From: Achromobacter xylosoxidans
Lineage (GTDB): Bacteria > Pseudomonadota > Gammaproteobacteria > Burkholderiales > Burkholderiaceae_B
Direction: 5' to 3'
Assembly: GCF_014490035.1 (NCBI RefSeq)
Contig: NZ_CP061008.1
Coordinates: forward strand, 4,836,001 to 4,900,000
Length of the DNA: 64,000 bases
The translations under genes were made by a program, and so were the position numbers. Under the pieces are notes generated by a model, which was not told the origin of the DNA, ran no database searches, and worked only from the letters and a program-made list of their open reading frames with translations. Positions 1 through 9,166 of the stretch are shown here, piece by piece; positions within the stretch are counted from its first letter, which is position 1; every line of letters starts with the position of its first letter.

Positions 1-365
1 TCGACATGGTGGCCACCGGCATGCCGCAGGCCGATGCCGGCAAGGTCAAGGTCTTCGCCATCACCAGCCCCGGCCGCCTGGCGACGCAGCCCAAGCTGGC
101 GACGCTGGCCGAGCAAGGCTATCCCGCGTTCGACATGACCGCCTGGTTCAGCTTCGTGGCGCCCAAGGGCACGCCCGCCCCCGTGATGGAAAAGCTGCAG
201 CAGGCCCTGACCGAGACCCTGCAGGACGAGACCATCAAGAAGCGCATGCTGGACATGGGCATCGACCCGCGCTCGGGCACGGCCGCGGAACTGGACAAGC
301 AGATCAAGACCGAACAGCCCATCGTGGCGCAGCTGATCAAGCAGGCCAATATCGTCCTGCAATGA
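1..365 (+). CDS. Bug/TctC-family periplasmic solute receptor, C-terminal part
   Basis: This is the 3' end of a gene that begins before the window; the reading frame is open from base 3, so the internal ATG at 6 is not taken as the start. About 120 residues remain, ending in TGA at 363-365. The text is typical of the C-terminal lobe of Bug (TctC) receptors: a GKVKVFAITSPGR segment, then FSFVAPKGTPAPVMEKL, then an alternating helical tail. Family members are exported binding proteins for carboxylates, feeding TctAB-type transporters or acting as sensors; they are greatly expanded in Bordetella and Achromobacter. The ligand cannot be told from this fragment. A strong terminator follows at 441-475. 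Confidence 0.85.
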   Translation, partial: DMVATGMPQADAGKVKVFAITSPGRLATQPKLATLAEQGYPAFDMTAWFSFVAPKGTPAPVMEKLQQALTETLQDETIKKRMLDMGIDPRSGTAAELDKQIKTEQPIVAQLIKQANIVLQ

Positions 366-440
366 TGGCGCGGCTGGTTTCGTGACAAAACGTAGGCGGG
401 CCCGCGCCCGCCCGTGAATGCGCCGCGCCGCGCGGCATCC

Positions 441-475
441 GCCGGCAGAGGGCTCCAGCGCCCCTGCCGGTTTTT
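441..475 (+). terminator. Rho-independent terminator after the Bug receptor gene
   Basis: CCGGCAG (442-448) pairs with CTGCCGG (464-470), extended by GGGC/GCCC after one bulged A, and is followed by five T. It lies about 75 bases downstream of the receptor stop codon. Confidence 0.8.
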
Positions 476-568
476 CATGCGCGTCGATATGCCCTCTAAC
501 CCCTGGATACAGAACCAGGACGCTGCCCGCTGCTATGGTGAAAAAGTAGACACCGCCATGGGAGCCCG

Positions 569-1579
569 ATGCCGTACGCCGAAGAGAAATATGCGCGCCT
601 GGATGCCGCCCGCTGGCTGGCGGCGGTGGCCGTGGTGCTGCTGCACAGCGCGGCCATGGTGGTAAGCAACCCCGCGGTGTACGGCGGCGGAGCGTGGCTG
701 GCCGCCAATCTGTACGACTCGGCGGCGCGCTGGTGCGTGCCCGTGTTCGTCATGGTCAGCGGCGCCCTGTTGCTGGACCCCGACAAGCCGCAGGACGCGC
801 GCCAGTTCTACAGCCGGCGCATGGCGCGGATCTGCGCGCCGCTCGTGTTCTGGACGTTTTTCTATCTGGCCTGGCGCACGGCGCTGGATTGGTGGGACGA
901 CGGCCGCATCGATTTTTCGTTCTGGCCGCGCAAGCTGGTGCAGGGCGAGCCGTACTACCACCTGTGGTACCTGTACATGATCGTGGGCCTGTACCTGTTC
1001 GCGCCGCTGGTGCGCATCCTGTATGCGCGCAGCACGCCGCGCGCCCGCGCCTTGTGGGTGGTCGGCATCCTGGGCGTGGCGATCCTGGACGCGTTGTATC
1101 GCCGCGCGCTGGGCGCGCCCGCGGGCTTCTTCCTGACCTGGTTCCTGCCCTATCTGGGCTACTTCGTGGCGGGCCGCCTGATCTTCGACGGCCAGATGCG
1201 CATCCCGCGCCCTGGCCTGATGCTGGCGGCCAGCGTGGCCGCGACCGCGCTGGGCGTGTATTCGATGTCGAGCAACCGCGCGCTGGATACCTACTTCTAC
1301 GATTACTTCAGCCTGACGGTGCCGTTCATGTCGCTGGCCGCGTTCCAGTGGATCGTTTCGTCGCCGCGGCTGCCGCGGCTGGCCTCGCTGGCGCCGCTGA
1401 CCTTCGGCGTCTACCTGATCCATCCGCTGTTCCTCGACGTGGCGCATCGCGCCGGCGCCCTGACGGGCGCGCGCAACGAGGCCTGGACGCTGCCCGTGCT
1501 GGCGGTGGCCGTGTTCATGTTGTCGGCCGCCAGCAGCTGGCTGATGAGACGTCATCCGGCGACCCGGCGCTTCGTCTGA
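569..1579 (+). CDS. Membrane acyltransferase (acyltransferase_3 family)
   Basis: A 336-residue integral membrane protein of the acyltransferase_3 (OafA/WecH-like) family, which transfers acetyl or other acyl groups to sugars or other envelope molecules. The N-terminus YARLDAARWLAAVAVVLLHS carries the R/D...H pattern typical of the first helix of the family, where the His is thought to be catalytic. About ten hydrophobic segments follow, for example FVMVSGALLL, WYLYMIVGLYLFAPL and LTFGVYLIHPLFL. Length fits the family (about 330-380). The ATG at 569 follows a GGGAG-like ribosome site. It stands alone, with no polysaccharide genes beside it, so the acceptor is unknown. Confidence 0.85.
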   Translation: MPYAEEKYARLDAARWLAAVAVVLLHSAAMVVSNPAVYGGGAWLAANLYDSAARWCVPVFVMVSGALLLDPDKPQDARQFYSRRMARICAPLVFWTFFYLAWRTALDWWDDGRIDFSFWPRKLVQGEPYYHLWYLYMIVGLYLFAPLVRILYARSTPRARALWVVGILGVAILDALYRRALGAPAGFFLTWFLPYLGYFVAGRLIFDGQMRIPRPGLMLAASVAATALGVYSMSSNRALDTYFYDYFSLTVPFMSLAAFQWIVSSPRLPRLASLAPLTFGVYLIHPLFLDVAHRAGALTGARNEAWTLPVLAVAVFMLSAASSWLMRRHPATRRFV

Positions 1580-1599
1580 AAGGCCTACATCTTCAAGGG

Positions 1600-1641
1600 G
1601 TTATGCCGCGCGTAGCGCGTGCACGACGGCTACGGCATAAC
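1600..1641. other. Long imperfect inverted repeat
   Basis: The right arm GCTACGGCATAAC (1629-1641) is the exact complement of the left arm GTTATGCCG+TAGC (1600-1616), except for a CGCG bulge in the left arm. This gives 13 base pairs around a 12-base loop. It lies 20 bases after the acyltransferase stop and is not followed by a T run. It could be an mRNA 3'-end structure or a protein site. Confidence 0.6.
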
Positions 1642-1689
1642 TTCACGAAGCTTCGCAGATCTTCACGGGCGCGGGGTAAGGGCTTGGGG

Positions 1690-1695
1690 TACAAT
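1690..1695 (+). promoter_or_regulatory. Possible -10 element for the Rieske gene
   Basis: TACAAT matches the sigma-70 -10 consensus at five of six positions. I find no convincing -35 at 16-18 bases. A direct repeat CTTCACG at 1641-1647 and 1661-1667, spaced by 20 bases (two helical turns), lies upstream and might bind an activator. Confidence 0.3.
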
Positions 1696-1771
1696 TCACG
1701 GCTTATTTGATCGGCCAGACACCGATTTTTCTTCGCGCCAGCACGGAACGCATCCTGCGGATTTCAAAGCC

Positions 1772-1804
1772 GCCAGGCAAAAGCCTCTCCGTCCTGGCTT
1801 TTTT
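1772..1804 (+). terminator. Terminator-like hairpin in the leader of the Rieske gene
   Basis: GCCAGG (1772-1777) pairs with CCTGGC (1793-1798), followed by six T. It ends only 18 bases before the ATG at 1823. Inside it, AGGC-AAAA-GCCT (1775-1785) can form a competing hairpin that uses part of the terminator arm. Placement in the leader suggests attenuation, but a terminator of a small upstream transcript is equally possible. Confidence 0.6.
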
Positions 1805-1822
1805 ATCCGAGCGGGGGGAATC

Positions 1823-2971
1823 ATGACCGACATCGGTCGGATGGCACATGTAGTGCCAGCTCGCACCCAGCTACCCGTCAGCGCGTATTTTGACGAAGCC
1901 CTCTTTGCCCGCGAGCAAGAACTCATTTTCAAGCAATCCTCGCAATACGTCGGCCACCAGAAAGTGGTGCCCGAAATCGGGGATTGGCGTACGTTGGTCC
2001 AGGAAGACGGAGGACGCGTGCTGGTTCGCAATCAGCAAGGCGTCGAACTCATCTCAAATGTCTGCCGCCACCGCCAGGCGCTGATGCTTGGCGGCGAGAC
2101 CGGCAATGTGGCCGGCAACTGCAATACGCATGGCAATCTGAAGGCAACCGGCGGCAATATCGTTTGCCCCTTGCATCGTTGGACGTACAACAACCAGGGC
2201 GAGTTGTTGGGCGCGCCCCAGTTCGCCACCACGCCCTGCATGAACCTGCAGAAGTTCCGCCTGCGCGACTGCCATGGCCTGCTGTTCGAAGGCCCGCGCG
2301 ATCCGGCCGCCGACATGGCGCCGCTGTTCTCGCGTCCGGAATTCGACTTCGGCGACTACGTGCTGGACCACGTCGAAGTTCACCAGTGCAACTACAACTG
2401 GAAGACCTTCATCGAGGTCTACCTCGAGGATTACCACGTCGGTCCGTTCCACCCGGGCCTGGGCCGCTTCGTCACTTGCGACGACCTGAGCTGGGAGTTC
2501 AACGACTGGTACAGCCTGCAGAAGGTCGGCGTGCACAACGCCCTGGCGCAGCCGGGCTCCGATGTCTACAAGCAATGGCATGACCGCCTGCTGGCGTTCC
2601 GCGAAGGCGATGCGCCGGATTTCGGCGCGGTCTGGGTCACGTACTTCCCGACCCACATGATCGAGCTGTATCCGCACGTGCTGGTGCTCTCCACGCTGTA
2701 CCCGAAGGGCCCGCAGGAAACGGTCAACGTGGTCGAGTTCTACTACCCCGAGGAAATCGCCGCCTTCGAGCGCGAATTCGTCGAGGCGCAGCGCGCCGCC
2801 TACATGGAAACGGCCATCGAGGATGACGAGATCGCCGAGCGCATGGACGCGGGCCGCAAGGCGCTGATGCTGCGCGGCGTGAACGAAACCGGCCCCTACC
2901 AGTCGCCCATGGAAGACGGCATGCAGCACTTCCATGAATGGTATCGGCGCATCATGCAGGAGCGGGTCTGA
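1823..2971 (+). CDS. Rieske non-heme iron oxygenase, alpha subunit
   Basis: A 382-residue ring-hydroxylating or demethylating oxygenase. The Rieske [2Fe-2S] ligands are C81 and H83 (CRHR), then C115 and H118 (CPLHRW), with an unusually long 31-residue gap between the pairs. The catalytic mononuclear iron site is in EDYHVGPFHPG (H205, H210), preceded by NYNWKTFIEVYLEDYH, a form seen in choline monooxygenase/GbcA-like enzymes as well as aromatic dioxygenases. No reductase, ferredoxin or beta subunit is adjacent, so electrons must come from elsewhere. The start is the ATG at 1823, which follows GGGGGGAATC; the open frame extends further upstream without a better site. Substrate unknown; it is convergent with the phosphonate locus, not part of its operon. 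Confidence 0.88.
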   Translation: MTDIGRMAHVVPARTQLPVSAYFDEALFAREQELIFKQSSQYVGHQKVVPEIGDWRTLVQEDGGRVLVRNQQGVELISNVCRHRQALMLGGETGNVAGNCNTHGNLKATGGNIVCPLHRWTYNNQGELLGAPQFATTPCMNLQKFRLRDCHGLLFEGPRDPAADMAPLFSRPEFDFGDYVLDHVEVHQCNYNWKTFIEVYLEDYHVGPFHPGLGRFVTCDDLSWEFNDWYSLQKVGVHNALAQPGSDVYKQWHDRLLAFREGDAPDFGAVWVTYFPTHMIELYPHVLVLSTLYPKGPQETVNVVEFYYPEEIAAFEREFVEAQRAAYMETAIEDDEIAERMDAGRKALMLRGVNETGPYQSPMEDGMQHFHEWYRRIMQERV

Positions 2972-3001
2972 AGCCTGGCTTCGGCGCCTCTCCCATGCAA
3001 G

Positions 3002-3028
3002 AAGGCCTCGCATACGCGAGGCCTTTCT
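3002..3028. terminator. Bidirectional terminator between convergent genes
   Basis: AGGCCTCGC (3003-3011), loop ATAC, GCGAGGCCT (3016-3024), with A's before and a T-rich run after. It serves the Rieske gene from the left and the flavin oxidoreductase gene from the right. Confidence 0.8.
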
Positions 3029-3046
3029 TCTTTCCGGCTGCCGCGA

Positions 3047-4177
3047 TCAGCGGCCCAGCGCGCCCGCCACCGTGCGCTCGCCGATGGCCAGACCCACCGT
3101 CATGCCCACGCCCGAGTGCATCACCGCCACCGTCGTGGCCGGGTCCACCGGCATGACCGAGAACGGCGCAGGGCCGTGCGCGCCATAGACGCCCTGCCAG
3201 CGCTCCAGCACGCGCAAGCGCGCACCCAGCGCCTGGGTCGCCAGGTCCAGCATGGCGTTGTCGACCGCTTCGTCGTTGAACGGCGGCGCGTCCTGGCCGT
3301 AGCGGTGCGAATCGCCGATGATCAGTTCGCCATAGGGCGTGGGGCTGATCAGCAGGTGGATGCCGTTCTCCAGCAGCATGGGCGTGCGCGCCTGGATCAC
3401 GTCGCGCAGCGCCAGCGCCGACGGCAGGTCCGAGAATGCGCCGTAATGCACGCAGGACAGGCCGGTCAGCAAGGGGCGGTCCAGCGCGATGGGCTGGGTC
3501 TCGAACGCGGCGCGCAGCATCTGCAGGCGCGTGACCTCCAGGTTCATCGGCGCGAAGCGCTCGGGCAACAAGGTCAGGTAGTCGTGCCCGGGACAGACGA
3601 ACACGTGCCCGCCCTTGAATTCTCCCGCCGAGGTGCACACCAGCCCGCCCTCGACCGCACGCGCCAGCGTGCCGGTGATGAACGTCACGCCCAGCGACTC
3701 CGCGAGGTAGCGCGTGATGGCCGGCAGCGCCTCGCGCGAATAGATCTGCAGATCGTCATGGCCTTGCAGGCCGGCGCAGTGATGCGCCAGCTGGCCGCCG
3801 TACAAGCGGGCCACCTCGCGGCCCGACAGCAGTTCGGCGCGATAGCCTTCCTGCCGCATGCGCGTGTCGGCGAATTCCTGCAGCACGTCCGCCTCTTCGG
3901 CGTTGCGCGCCAGCACCAGGGCGCCGTTGGCGCGCACATGGAAACCCGCGCGCCCCGCCAGTTCCAGCCATAGCTCGCGCGCCTGCTGGGCGTGCGACAG
4001 CATCATGCCGGGGGCCTGGCCCGTCACGATGACCTGGCCGAAATTGCGGATGGTGGCGCCATGCGCCTGGCGGCTGCGCTCGATCACGGCCACCGACAGG
4101 CCGCGCTTGGCGGCGGCCCAGGCGTGGGCGATGCCCAGCATGCCGGCGCCCACCACGACTACGTCGAAATTTTTCAT
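3047..4177 (-). CDS. FAD-dependent oxidoreductase of the phosphonate-associated TIGR03364 type
   Basis: A 376-residue flavoprotein of the DAO/glycine-oxidase fold. The dinucleotide site is at the N-terminus (VVVVGAGMLG, G10/G12/G15) and the C-terminal half has the substrate domain ending in HSGVGMTVGLAIGERTV. Recognition as the TIGR03364 group rests on overall sequence and context: it is the last gene of an operon with an aminoethylphosphonate importer and phosphonatase. Some oxidoreductases of this context are thought to oxidise aminoethylphosphonate or its N-methyl forms to phosphonoacetaldehyde, the substrate of PhnX. No phnW transaminase is present here, so this enzyme may supply that step (inference). 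It lies 94 bases after phnS with a GC-rich hairpin between them. Confidence 0.8.
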   Translation of the reverse strand: MKNFDVVVVGAGMLGIAHAWAAAKRGLSVAVIERSRQAHGATIRNFGQVIVTGQAPGMMLSHAQQARELWLELAGRAGFHVRANGALVLARNAEEADVLQEFADTRMRQEGYRAELLSGREVARLYGGQLAHHCAGLQGHDDLQIYSREALPAITRYLAESLGVTFITGTLARAVEGGLVCTSAGEFKGGHVFVCPGHDYLTLLPERFAPMNLEVTRLQMLRAAFETQPIALDRPLLTGLSCVHYGAFSDLPSALALRDVIQARTPMLLENGIHLLISPTPYGELIIGDSHRYGQDAPPFNDEAVDNAMLDLATQALGARLRVLERWQGVYGAHGPAPFSVMPVDPATTVAVMHSGVGMTVGLAIGERTVAGALGR

Positions 4178-4236
4178 CTGTGGAACATTGAAAAGGGTAA
4201 TGCGGCGGAAGCCGCCCTGGCGGGCGCTCCCGGGGC

Positions 4237-4259
4237 GCGGCGGCGTCCTGCGCCGCCGC
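4237..4259 (-). other. GC hairpin between phnS and the oxidoreductase gene
   Basis: A perfect 9-base-pair stem, GCGGCGGCG / CGCCGCCGC with a 5-base loop, sits just after the phnS stop codon. There is no T run, so it more likely protects the abundant phnS message or dampens downstream expression than terminates. Confidence 0.5.
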
Positions 4260-4271
4260 GGTCAAACGGAC

Positions 4272-5294
4272 TTACTTCTTCTTCGGCTCGGACTTGCCGT
4301 CGTAGCGCTTGGTCCACTCGGCGATGATGCGGTCGCGGTTGGTGGCGGCCCAGGTGAAGTCGTTCTTGATCATGCGTTGCATCAGGTCGGCCGGCAGGTT
4401 CGGATTGGACGTGGCGATCGACGGGATGGCGAGCACGGCGAAGTTCGCCTTGTACAGCTCGTTGGCTTCGCGGCTGGCGGAGAAGTCGGCCAGCTTGCGG
4501 GCGGCTTCCAGGTTCTTGGTGCCCTTCATGATGGCGGTGGCTTCCACTTCCCAGCCCAGGCCTTCCGAGGGGAACACGGCTTCGACCGGCGCGCCGTCGG
4601 CCTTCAGCTTGGCGGCGCGGTAGTCGAACGACACGCCGATCGGGAATTCGCCGGCGGCGGCCATGTTGCACGGCTTGGAGCCCGAGTGCGTGTACGAACC
4701 GATGTTCTTGTGCAGGGCGTCCATGTAGGCCCAGCCCTTCTCTTCACCGAAGATCTGCAGCCAGGCGCTGACGTCCAGGAAGCCGGTGCCCGACGACGCC
4801 GGGTTCGGCATCACGATCTTGCCGGCGTACACCGGCTTGGTCAGGTCCTGCCACGAGGTCGGCTTGGGCAGCTTCTGCTTTTCGGCTTCGATGGTGTTGA
4901 AGCAGATGGCGGCGGCGAAGCCGTCCATGCCGACCCAGCTGGGCTCGGCCTTGGCGTCGCGCATGTTGGCGGCGATCTGGTCCAGGCCCTTGGGGGCGTA
5001 GGGCTGCAGCATGCCTTCCTTGTCCATCAGGCCCAGCGAGGTGCCGGCCAGGCCCCAGATGGCGTCGGCCTTGGGGTTGTTCTTCTCGGCCAGCAGCTTG
5101 GCGGTGATGATGCCGGTGGAGTCGCGCACCCACTGGATCTTGATGTCGGGATTGGCCTTCTCGAACGCGGCCTGATAGGCCTTGATCTGGTCGGCTTCGA
5201 GCGCGGTGTAGACCGTCAGCGTGGTCTCGGCGGAGGCGGCGCCCATCACGCCCGTCAGGGCGGCGGCCAGTGCAAGCAGCTTGTAGCGATTCAT
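4272..5294 (-). CDS. phnS: 2-aminoethylphosphonate ABC transporter, periplasmic binding protein
   Basis: A 340-residue exported binding protein (Fe3+/spermidine-type fold, SBP_bac family). It starts with a signal peptide, MNRYKLLALAAALTGVMG, with likely cleavage after ASA, then TTLTVYTALEADQIKAY, the usual opening of this family. The end is lysine-rich (KSEPKKK). The ATG at 5294 follows GGAG at good spacing; the frame is open further upstream but that is not coding. It is flanked by phnX and the flavin oxidoreductase, with permease and ATPase genes upstream, which points to 2-aminoethylphosphonate as ligand. The family also includes iron and polyamine binders, so the ligand is assigned by context. 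Confidence 0.85.
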   Translation of the reverse strand: MNRYKLLALAAALTGVMGAASAETTLTVYTALEADQIKAYQAAFEKANPDIKIQWVRDSTGIITAKLLAEKNNPKADAIWGLAGTSLGLMDKEGMLQPYAPKGLDQIAANMRDAKAEPSWVGMDGFAAAICFNTIEAEKQKLPKPTSWQDLTKPVYAGKIVMPNPASSGTGFLDVSAWLQIFGEEKGWAYMDALHKNIGSYTHSGSKPCNMAAAGEFPIGVSFDYRAAKLKADGAPVEAVFPSEGLGWEVEATAIMKGTKNLEAARKLADFSASREANELYKANFAVLAIPSIATSNPNLPADLMQRMIKNDFTWAATNRDRIIAEWTKRYDGKSEPKKK

Positions 5295-5389
5295 GAAGTA
5301 CTCCGTGGGTAAGCGGAAAAAGGCTGAGGGAAGCCCCCAGGGCTGGCGCGAACCGGCCCCGGCAAGCGATGCAGACAGGTGGTTGAGGG

Positions 5390-6211
5390 TTAAGGGCGCT
5401 GGCCTGCGGACAAGCGGGATTCGATGTCGGCGATCACGCCAGGCAGGTCGGCGACGGTGTCGATCAGGTAGTGCGGCGCGGCGGGCGACAGCTCCAGGCT
5501 GGCGGCGGTGCGGGCCTTCTGGCGGCCTGCGTCGTCCAGGCTCAGGTATTCCTCCAGCGTCAGGCCGGCGGCGTTGCCCGACAGCAGCAGGCCCACGGTC
5601 CACATGCCGGCGCGGCGTCCTTCTTCGATGCCGGGCGCGGTGTCGTCGACCTTGACGCAGGCGGCGACGTCGGACAGGCCGAGTTCGACCACGTTCTTCA
5701 GCGCCATCGCGGGCGCCGGCCGCGCGCGCGGCACGTCGTCGCTGGCGACGATGCAATCGGGTTCCAGGCCTTCGGAGGCGGCGCGTTCGACCACGCGGCG
5801 CATGACGCTGGCGGGATAGCCCGAGCACGAGCCGATCTTCAGGCCGCGCTGGCGCAGGGCGCGCAGCAACTCGGCCGCGCCGGGGATAGCCGCCGAATAC
5901 TGGGCGACCTTGTCCAGCTGCATCGGCAGGAAGCGCTCATAGATGGCGGTCACGTCGTCATCGGTGGGCAAGCGGCCGAACTGGGCCTGGTACTGGCTGG
6001 CGATCACGGGATCGTTGCAAAGCGTGCGGATGTGGTCCCACTTGCCCATGCCCATGGGGCCGCGGGCCTGCTCCAGCGACATCTCCACGCCGAACTGCGA
6101 GAACGCGTCCACGAACACCTTGGTGGGCGCGAAGGAGCCGAAGTCGACCAGCGTGCCGGCCCAGTCGAAAATCACCGCTTCCAGGCGGACGGGCAAAGGC
6201 GAAACAGTCAT
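5390..6211 (-). CDS. phnX: Phosphonoacetaldehyde hydrolase (phosphonatase)
   Basis: A 273-residue HAD-superfamily enzyme that splits phosphonoacetaldehyde into acetaldehyde and phosphate. Key residues are visible: nucleophile D16 in [11 protein letters not shown], the Schiff-base lysine K57 in MGMGKWDH, the SCSGYP motif, and the acidic loop KVDDTAPGI. The length matches the family (about 265-280). The start is the ATG at 6211; the longer open frame beyond it overlaps the permease gene and is not coding. It sits between the permease and binding-protein genes of the importer, so uptake and cleavage are co-expressed. The usual partner PhnW (transaminase) is missing from this window. Confidence 0.93.
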   Translation of the reverse strand: MTVSPLPVRLEAVIFDWAGTLVDFGSFAPTKVFVDAFSQFGVEMSLEQARGPMGMGKWDHIRTLCNDPVIASQYQAQFGRLPTDDDVTAIYERFLPMQLDKVAQYSAAIPGAAELLRALRQRGLKIGSCSGYPASVMRRVVERAASEGLEPDCIVASDDVPRARPAPAMALKNVVELGLSDVAACVKVDDTAPGIEEGRRAGMWTVGLLLSGNAAGLTLEEYLSLDDAGRQKARTAASLELSPAAPHYLIDTVADLPGVIADIESRLSAGQRP

Positions 6212-6234
6212 GAGGGTCTTCCTTGAGAAATCGT

Positions 6235-8001
6235 TCAATGAGCCGCGGGGCGGCGCCAGGCCTGGCTGCGCGCCACCAGTGCGCGGCTGGCCAGGTGCAG
6301 GACCAGGGCGGCCGCGGCCGAACTGGCCATGATCACGGTGCACATGGCGGCGGCAGGACCGATGAAGCCGGCGTCGTCCATGTTCAGCACCGCGACCGCG
6401 GCCAGCACCGTCGACGGGCTGTAAAGGAACACGACCGCGGACACCGTGGTCATGGCGGAAACAAACAGGTAGCGGGCCACGTCCAGCGCCGCCGGCAGGC
6501 ACATCGGCAATGTCACGCGGACAAAGGTCGTCAAACGCGGCACCTTGAGCGACGCGGAGGCCGCCTCGAATTCGGGGTCCAGCGCGTTGAGCGCGGTGGC
6601 GGCGGTGAGGTGCGCGCTGGTGTAGAAGTGGACGATGGTGCACAGGACCAGGAGCGGCATGGTGCCGTACAGCAGGTTCAGCGGGTTCGACAGGCTGTTG
6701 AAGAAGAAGATGTAGCCCAGGCCCAGCACCAGGCCGGGTACGGCCATGGGCATCAGCGCCAGCATGCCGACCATGCCGCGCAGACCGCGCGTGAGCGAGT
6801 TGCGGGCAGGCACTTTTTCCATCATCCATGCGCCGGTGAAGACCACCGCCGTGCCGGCCAGGGCGGTGCAGAACGCCAGTTGCAGGCTGTTGCGCCAGGC
6901 CAGCCAGCCGCCGCCGTCCATATTGTCGAAGTCGTACGAACGCAGCGACATCGACAGGTTGTAGGGCCACATCTTCACGAAGGACGCCCACACCGCCACG
7001 CCGATGATCAGCAGCAGGAACGCCGCCAGCACGCCGGCCAGCGCCAGGAACGCGGCATCGCGGCGGCGGTTGACGCCGGCGGCATAGGGCTGGGCCCGGC
7101 CGCTCAGCTGGGCGCCCTGGCGGGCGCGCAGCCGCCGGTCCAGGGCGAAGGTCAGGATCGCGGGAAGCAGCAGCAGGATGCCGATGGCCGCGCCCTTGGG
7201 AAAGTTCTGCTGGCCGACCACGGCCTTGTAGGCTTCCATCGCCAGCACGTTGTAGTCGCCGCCCACGACCTTGGGCACGCCGAAGTCGGTAACCGTCAGC
7301 GTGAACACCACGCAGCAGGCCGAAAACACGGCGTAGCGGGTGCCCGGCAGGGTCACGGTCAGGAAGGTGCGCCAGGGGCCCGCGCCCATGGCGCGCGCGG
7401 CGTCATAAAGACGGCCATCGGCCAGCGCCAGGCCGGTCAGCAGAATCATCAGCGCGTGCGGGAAGGTATAGAAAGCCTCGCCCACGACGATGCCCCAGAA
7501 ACCGTAGATGGTCGCGCCGCCCGTCAGGCTCTTGAGCAGGCCCTGGTTGCCCAGCAGGTACACCAGCGCGATGCCCGGCAGCAGCGACGGCGCCAGCAGC
7601 GGCAGCAAGGCGACGGTGCGCAGCAGGCCCTTGCCCGGCAAGCGCGTGCGGGTCAGGCCGTAGGCGAATCCGTACGCGCAGGGCACGACCAGCAGCGTCG
7701 TCACGACGCCCACCGCGAGGCTGCGCGCGACCATGGCCATGAAGCCGTCGCCGCCGATGATGTCCGCAAGCACCGACAGCCCGGCCCAGGCGCCGTCGCT
7801 GTCGGTCACGGACTTGAGCAAGATGGCGGCCAAGGGCAGCGCCAGGAACAGCAGCAGGCCCAGCGCCAGGGCGCCCTGCCCGGCGGCCAGGCCGAAGGCG
7901 CCAACCCAGGCTGGCAGCGGGCGGCGGCCCAGCGCTGGCGCAGGCGCCGGCGTTGCGAAGCTTCCAGCTGCCGGCGCGGCGGCGTTGGAGGAACGGGTCA
8001 T
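6235..8001 (-). CDS. 2-aminoethylphosphonate ABC transporter, fused permease
   Basis: A 588-residue inner-membrane protein with two BPD_transp_1 permease domains in one chain, about twelve membrane helices. The EAA-type loops are visible as [21 protein letters not shown] in the first half and [21 protein letters not shown] in the second. Such double permeases are the rule for the TIGR03262-type phosphonate importer (PhnU-like). The start at 8001 ([13 protein letters not shown]) gives a short Ala/Pro-rich cytoplasmic lead before the first helix. It ends 23 bases before the phnX start and begins 7 bases after the phnT stop, so all are one operon. Confidence 0.88.
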   Translation of the reverse strand: MTRSSNAAAPAAGSFATPAPAPALGRRPLPAWVGAFGLAAGQGALALGLLLFLALPLAAILLKSVTDSDGAWAGLSVLADIIGGDGFMAMVARSLAVGVVTTLLVVPCAYGFAYGLTRTRLPGKGLLRTVALLPLLAPSLLPGIALVYLLGNQGLLKSLTGGATIYGFWGIVVGEAFYTFPHALMILLTGLALADGRLYDAARAMGAGPWRTFLTVTLPGTRYAVFSACCVVFTLTVTDFGVPKVVGGDYNVLAMEAYKAVVGQQNFPKGAAIGILLLLPAILTFALDRRLRARQGAQLSGRAQPYAAGVNRRRDAAFLALAGVLAAFLLLIIGVAVWASFVKMWPYNLSMSLRSYDFDNMDGGGWLAWRNSLQLAFCTALAGTAVVFTGAWMMEKVPARNSLTRGLRGMVGMLALMPMAVPGLVLGLGYIFFFNSLSNPLNLLYGTMPLLVLCTIVHFYTSAHLTAATALNALDPEFEAASASLKVPRLTTFVRVTLPMCLPAALDVARYLFVSAMTTVSAVVFLYSPSTVLAAVAVLNMDDAGFIGPAAAMCTVIMASSAAAALVLHLASRALVARSQAWRRPAAH

Positions 8002-8008
8002 GGCCGGA

Positions 8009-9082
8009 TCAAGCGTAGGCGCGTATCGCATGGCGCGGCAGCTCCACCCAGCAGCGGCTGGCGGCGTGAGGGCCCAGCAGGGCGTCTCCGATTTCAGGGG
8101 ACACGATGGAATGCACCGTGCTGCCGGGTACGCCCTCAAGGCGCAGGGCCAGGCGATAGCCGCGGCCGAGGAACACGCCGTCCAGCACATCGGCCAGCAT
8201 GGCGTTGGGCTGGTCCGGGCGCGCGGTGCTGACGCGCACGGCTTCCGGGCGCACGAACAGCTTGCCGCTGGCGGCATCCAGCGCCTCGTCCACGGCCAGT
8301 TCCTGGCGTCCGACACGGGCGCGGTGCGCATCCAGGCGCTCGAACGGCAGCCAGTTCGCCTCGCCCACGAAATCGGCGATGAAGGCCGAGCCGGGTTGGC
8401 GGTAGAGTTCGCGCGGCGTGCCGTACTGCTCGATGATCCCGCCATTCATGACGGCGATGCGGTCGGCCATCACCATGGCCTCTTCCTGATCGTGCGTGAC
8501 CATCAGCGTGGTGATGGAAAGGCGCTTTTGCAAGGCCCGCAGCTCGATGCGCAGATGCTCGCGCACGCGGGCGTCCAGCGCCGACATGGGCTCGTCCAGC
8601 AGCAGCAAGGATGGCGACGGCGCCAGCGCGCGCGCCAGGGCCACGCGCTGCTGCTGCCCGCCAGAGATCTGTCCCGGGTATTTATCCGCCGCGCCCGCCA
8701 GGCCGACCAGCGTCAGCATTTCCTCGACGCGGTTGGCGACGTGGTTGCGGTGGGCGCGCTTGCCGCTCAGGCCGTAGGCCACGTTCTGGGCCACGGTCAG
8801 GTTGGGAAACAGCGCGTACGACTGGAACAGGATGCCGTAGTCGCGCGCCTGCGGTTCGGCGTGCGAGATGTCGCGCCCGGACAGGACGATGGTGCCGCTG
8901 TCCTGGCGTTCCAGGCCGGCGATGGCGCGCAGCAAGGTGGTCTTGCCGCAGCCCGAGGGGCCCAGCAGGCACACCAGCTCCCCGGCGCGGATGTCGAGCG
9001 AGACGTCCGACAGCGCGGTATGGCTGCCAAAGCGCTTCACTAGATGCCTGACAGAGAGAAATGCGGTATCGCGTTCGGCCAT
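8009..9082 (-). CDS. phnT: 2-aminoethylphosphonate ABC transporter, ATPase
   Basis: A 357-residue ATPase of the Fe3+/spermidine/phosphonate importer class. Walker A is GPSGCGKTT (41-49), the signature is SGGQQQRVALARAL (from about 140), Walker B LLLLDEPMSALD ends near 170, and the switch is VTHDQEEAM. A C-terminal TOBE-like region of about 120 residues follows (FVGEANWLPFERL onward). It is the first gene of the minus-strand operon and starts at the ATG at 9082. The gap to the divergent LysR gene holds the promoter region. Assignment to aminoethylphosphonate comes from the downstream phnX. Confidence 0.88.
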   Translation of the reverse strand: MAERDTAFLSVRHLVKRFGSHTALSDVSLDIRAGELVCLLGPSGCGKTTLLRAIAGLERQDSGTIVLSGRDISHAEPQARDYGILFQSYALFPNLTVAQNVAYGLSGKRAHRNHVANRVEEMLTLVGLAGAADKYPGQISGGQQQRVALARALAPSPSLLLLDEPMSALDARVREHLRIELRALQKRLSITTLMVTHDQEEAMVMADRIAVMNGGIIEQYGTPRELYRQPGSAFIADFVGEANWLPFERLDAHRARVGRQELAVDEALDAASGKLFVRPEAVRVSTARPDQPNAMLADVLDGVFLGRGYRLALRLEGVPGSTVHSIVSPEIGDALLGPHAASRCWVELPRHAIRAYA

Positions 9083-9166
9083 GGGGCCTCCGGTTTGGGA
9101 ACGAAGGCAGTATGGAAGACGCGTATTGAGTGTTTATGACACTTCGCGCAAATGCAGTAATAAAAA

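Noticed and set aside
496..1555. Antisense frames across the acyltransferase gene
   Set aside because: Shadow frames rich in Arg, Gln and His; the plus-strand gene has clear membrane segments and family motifs.
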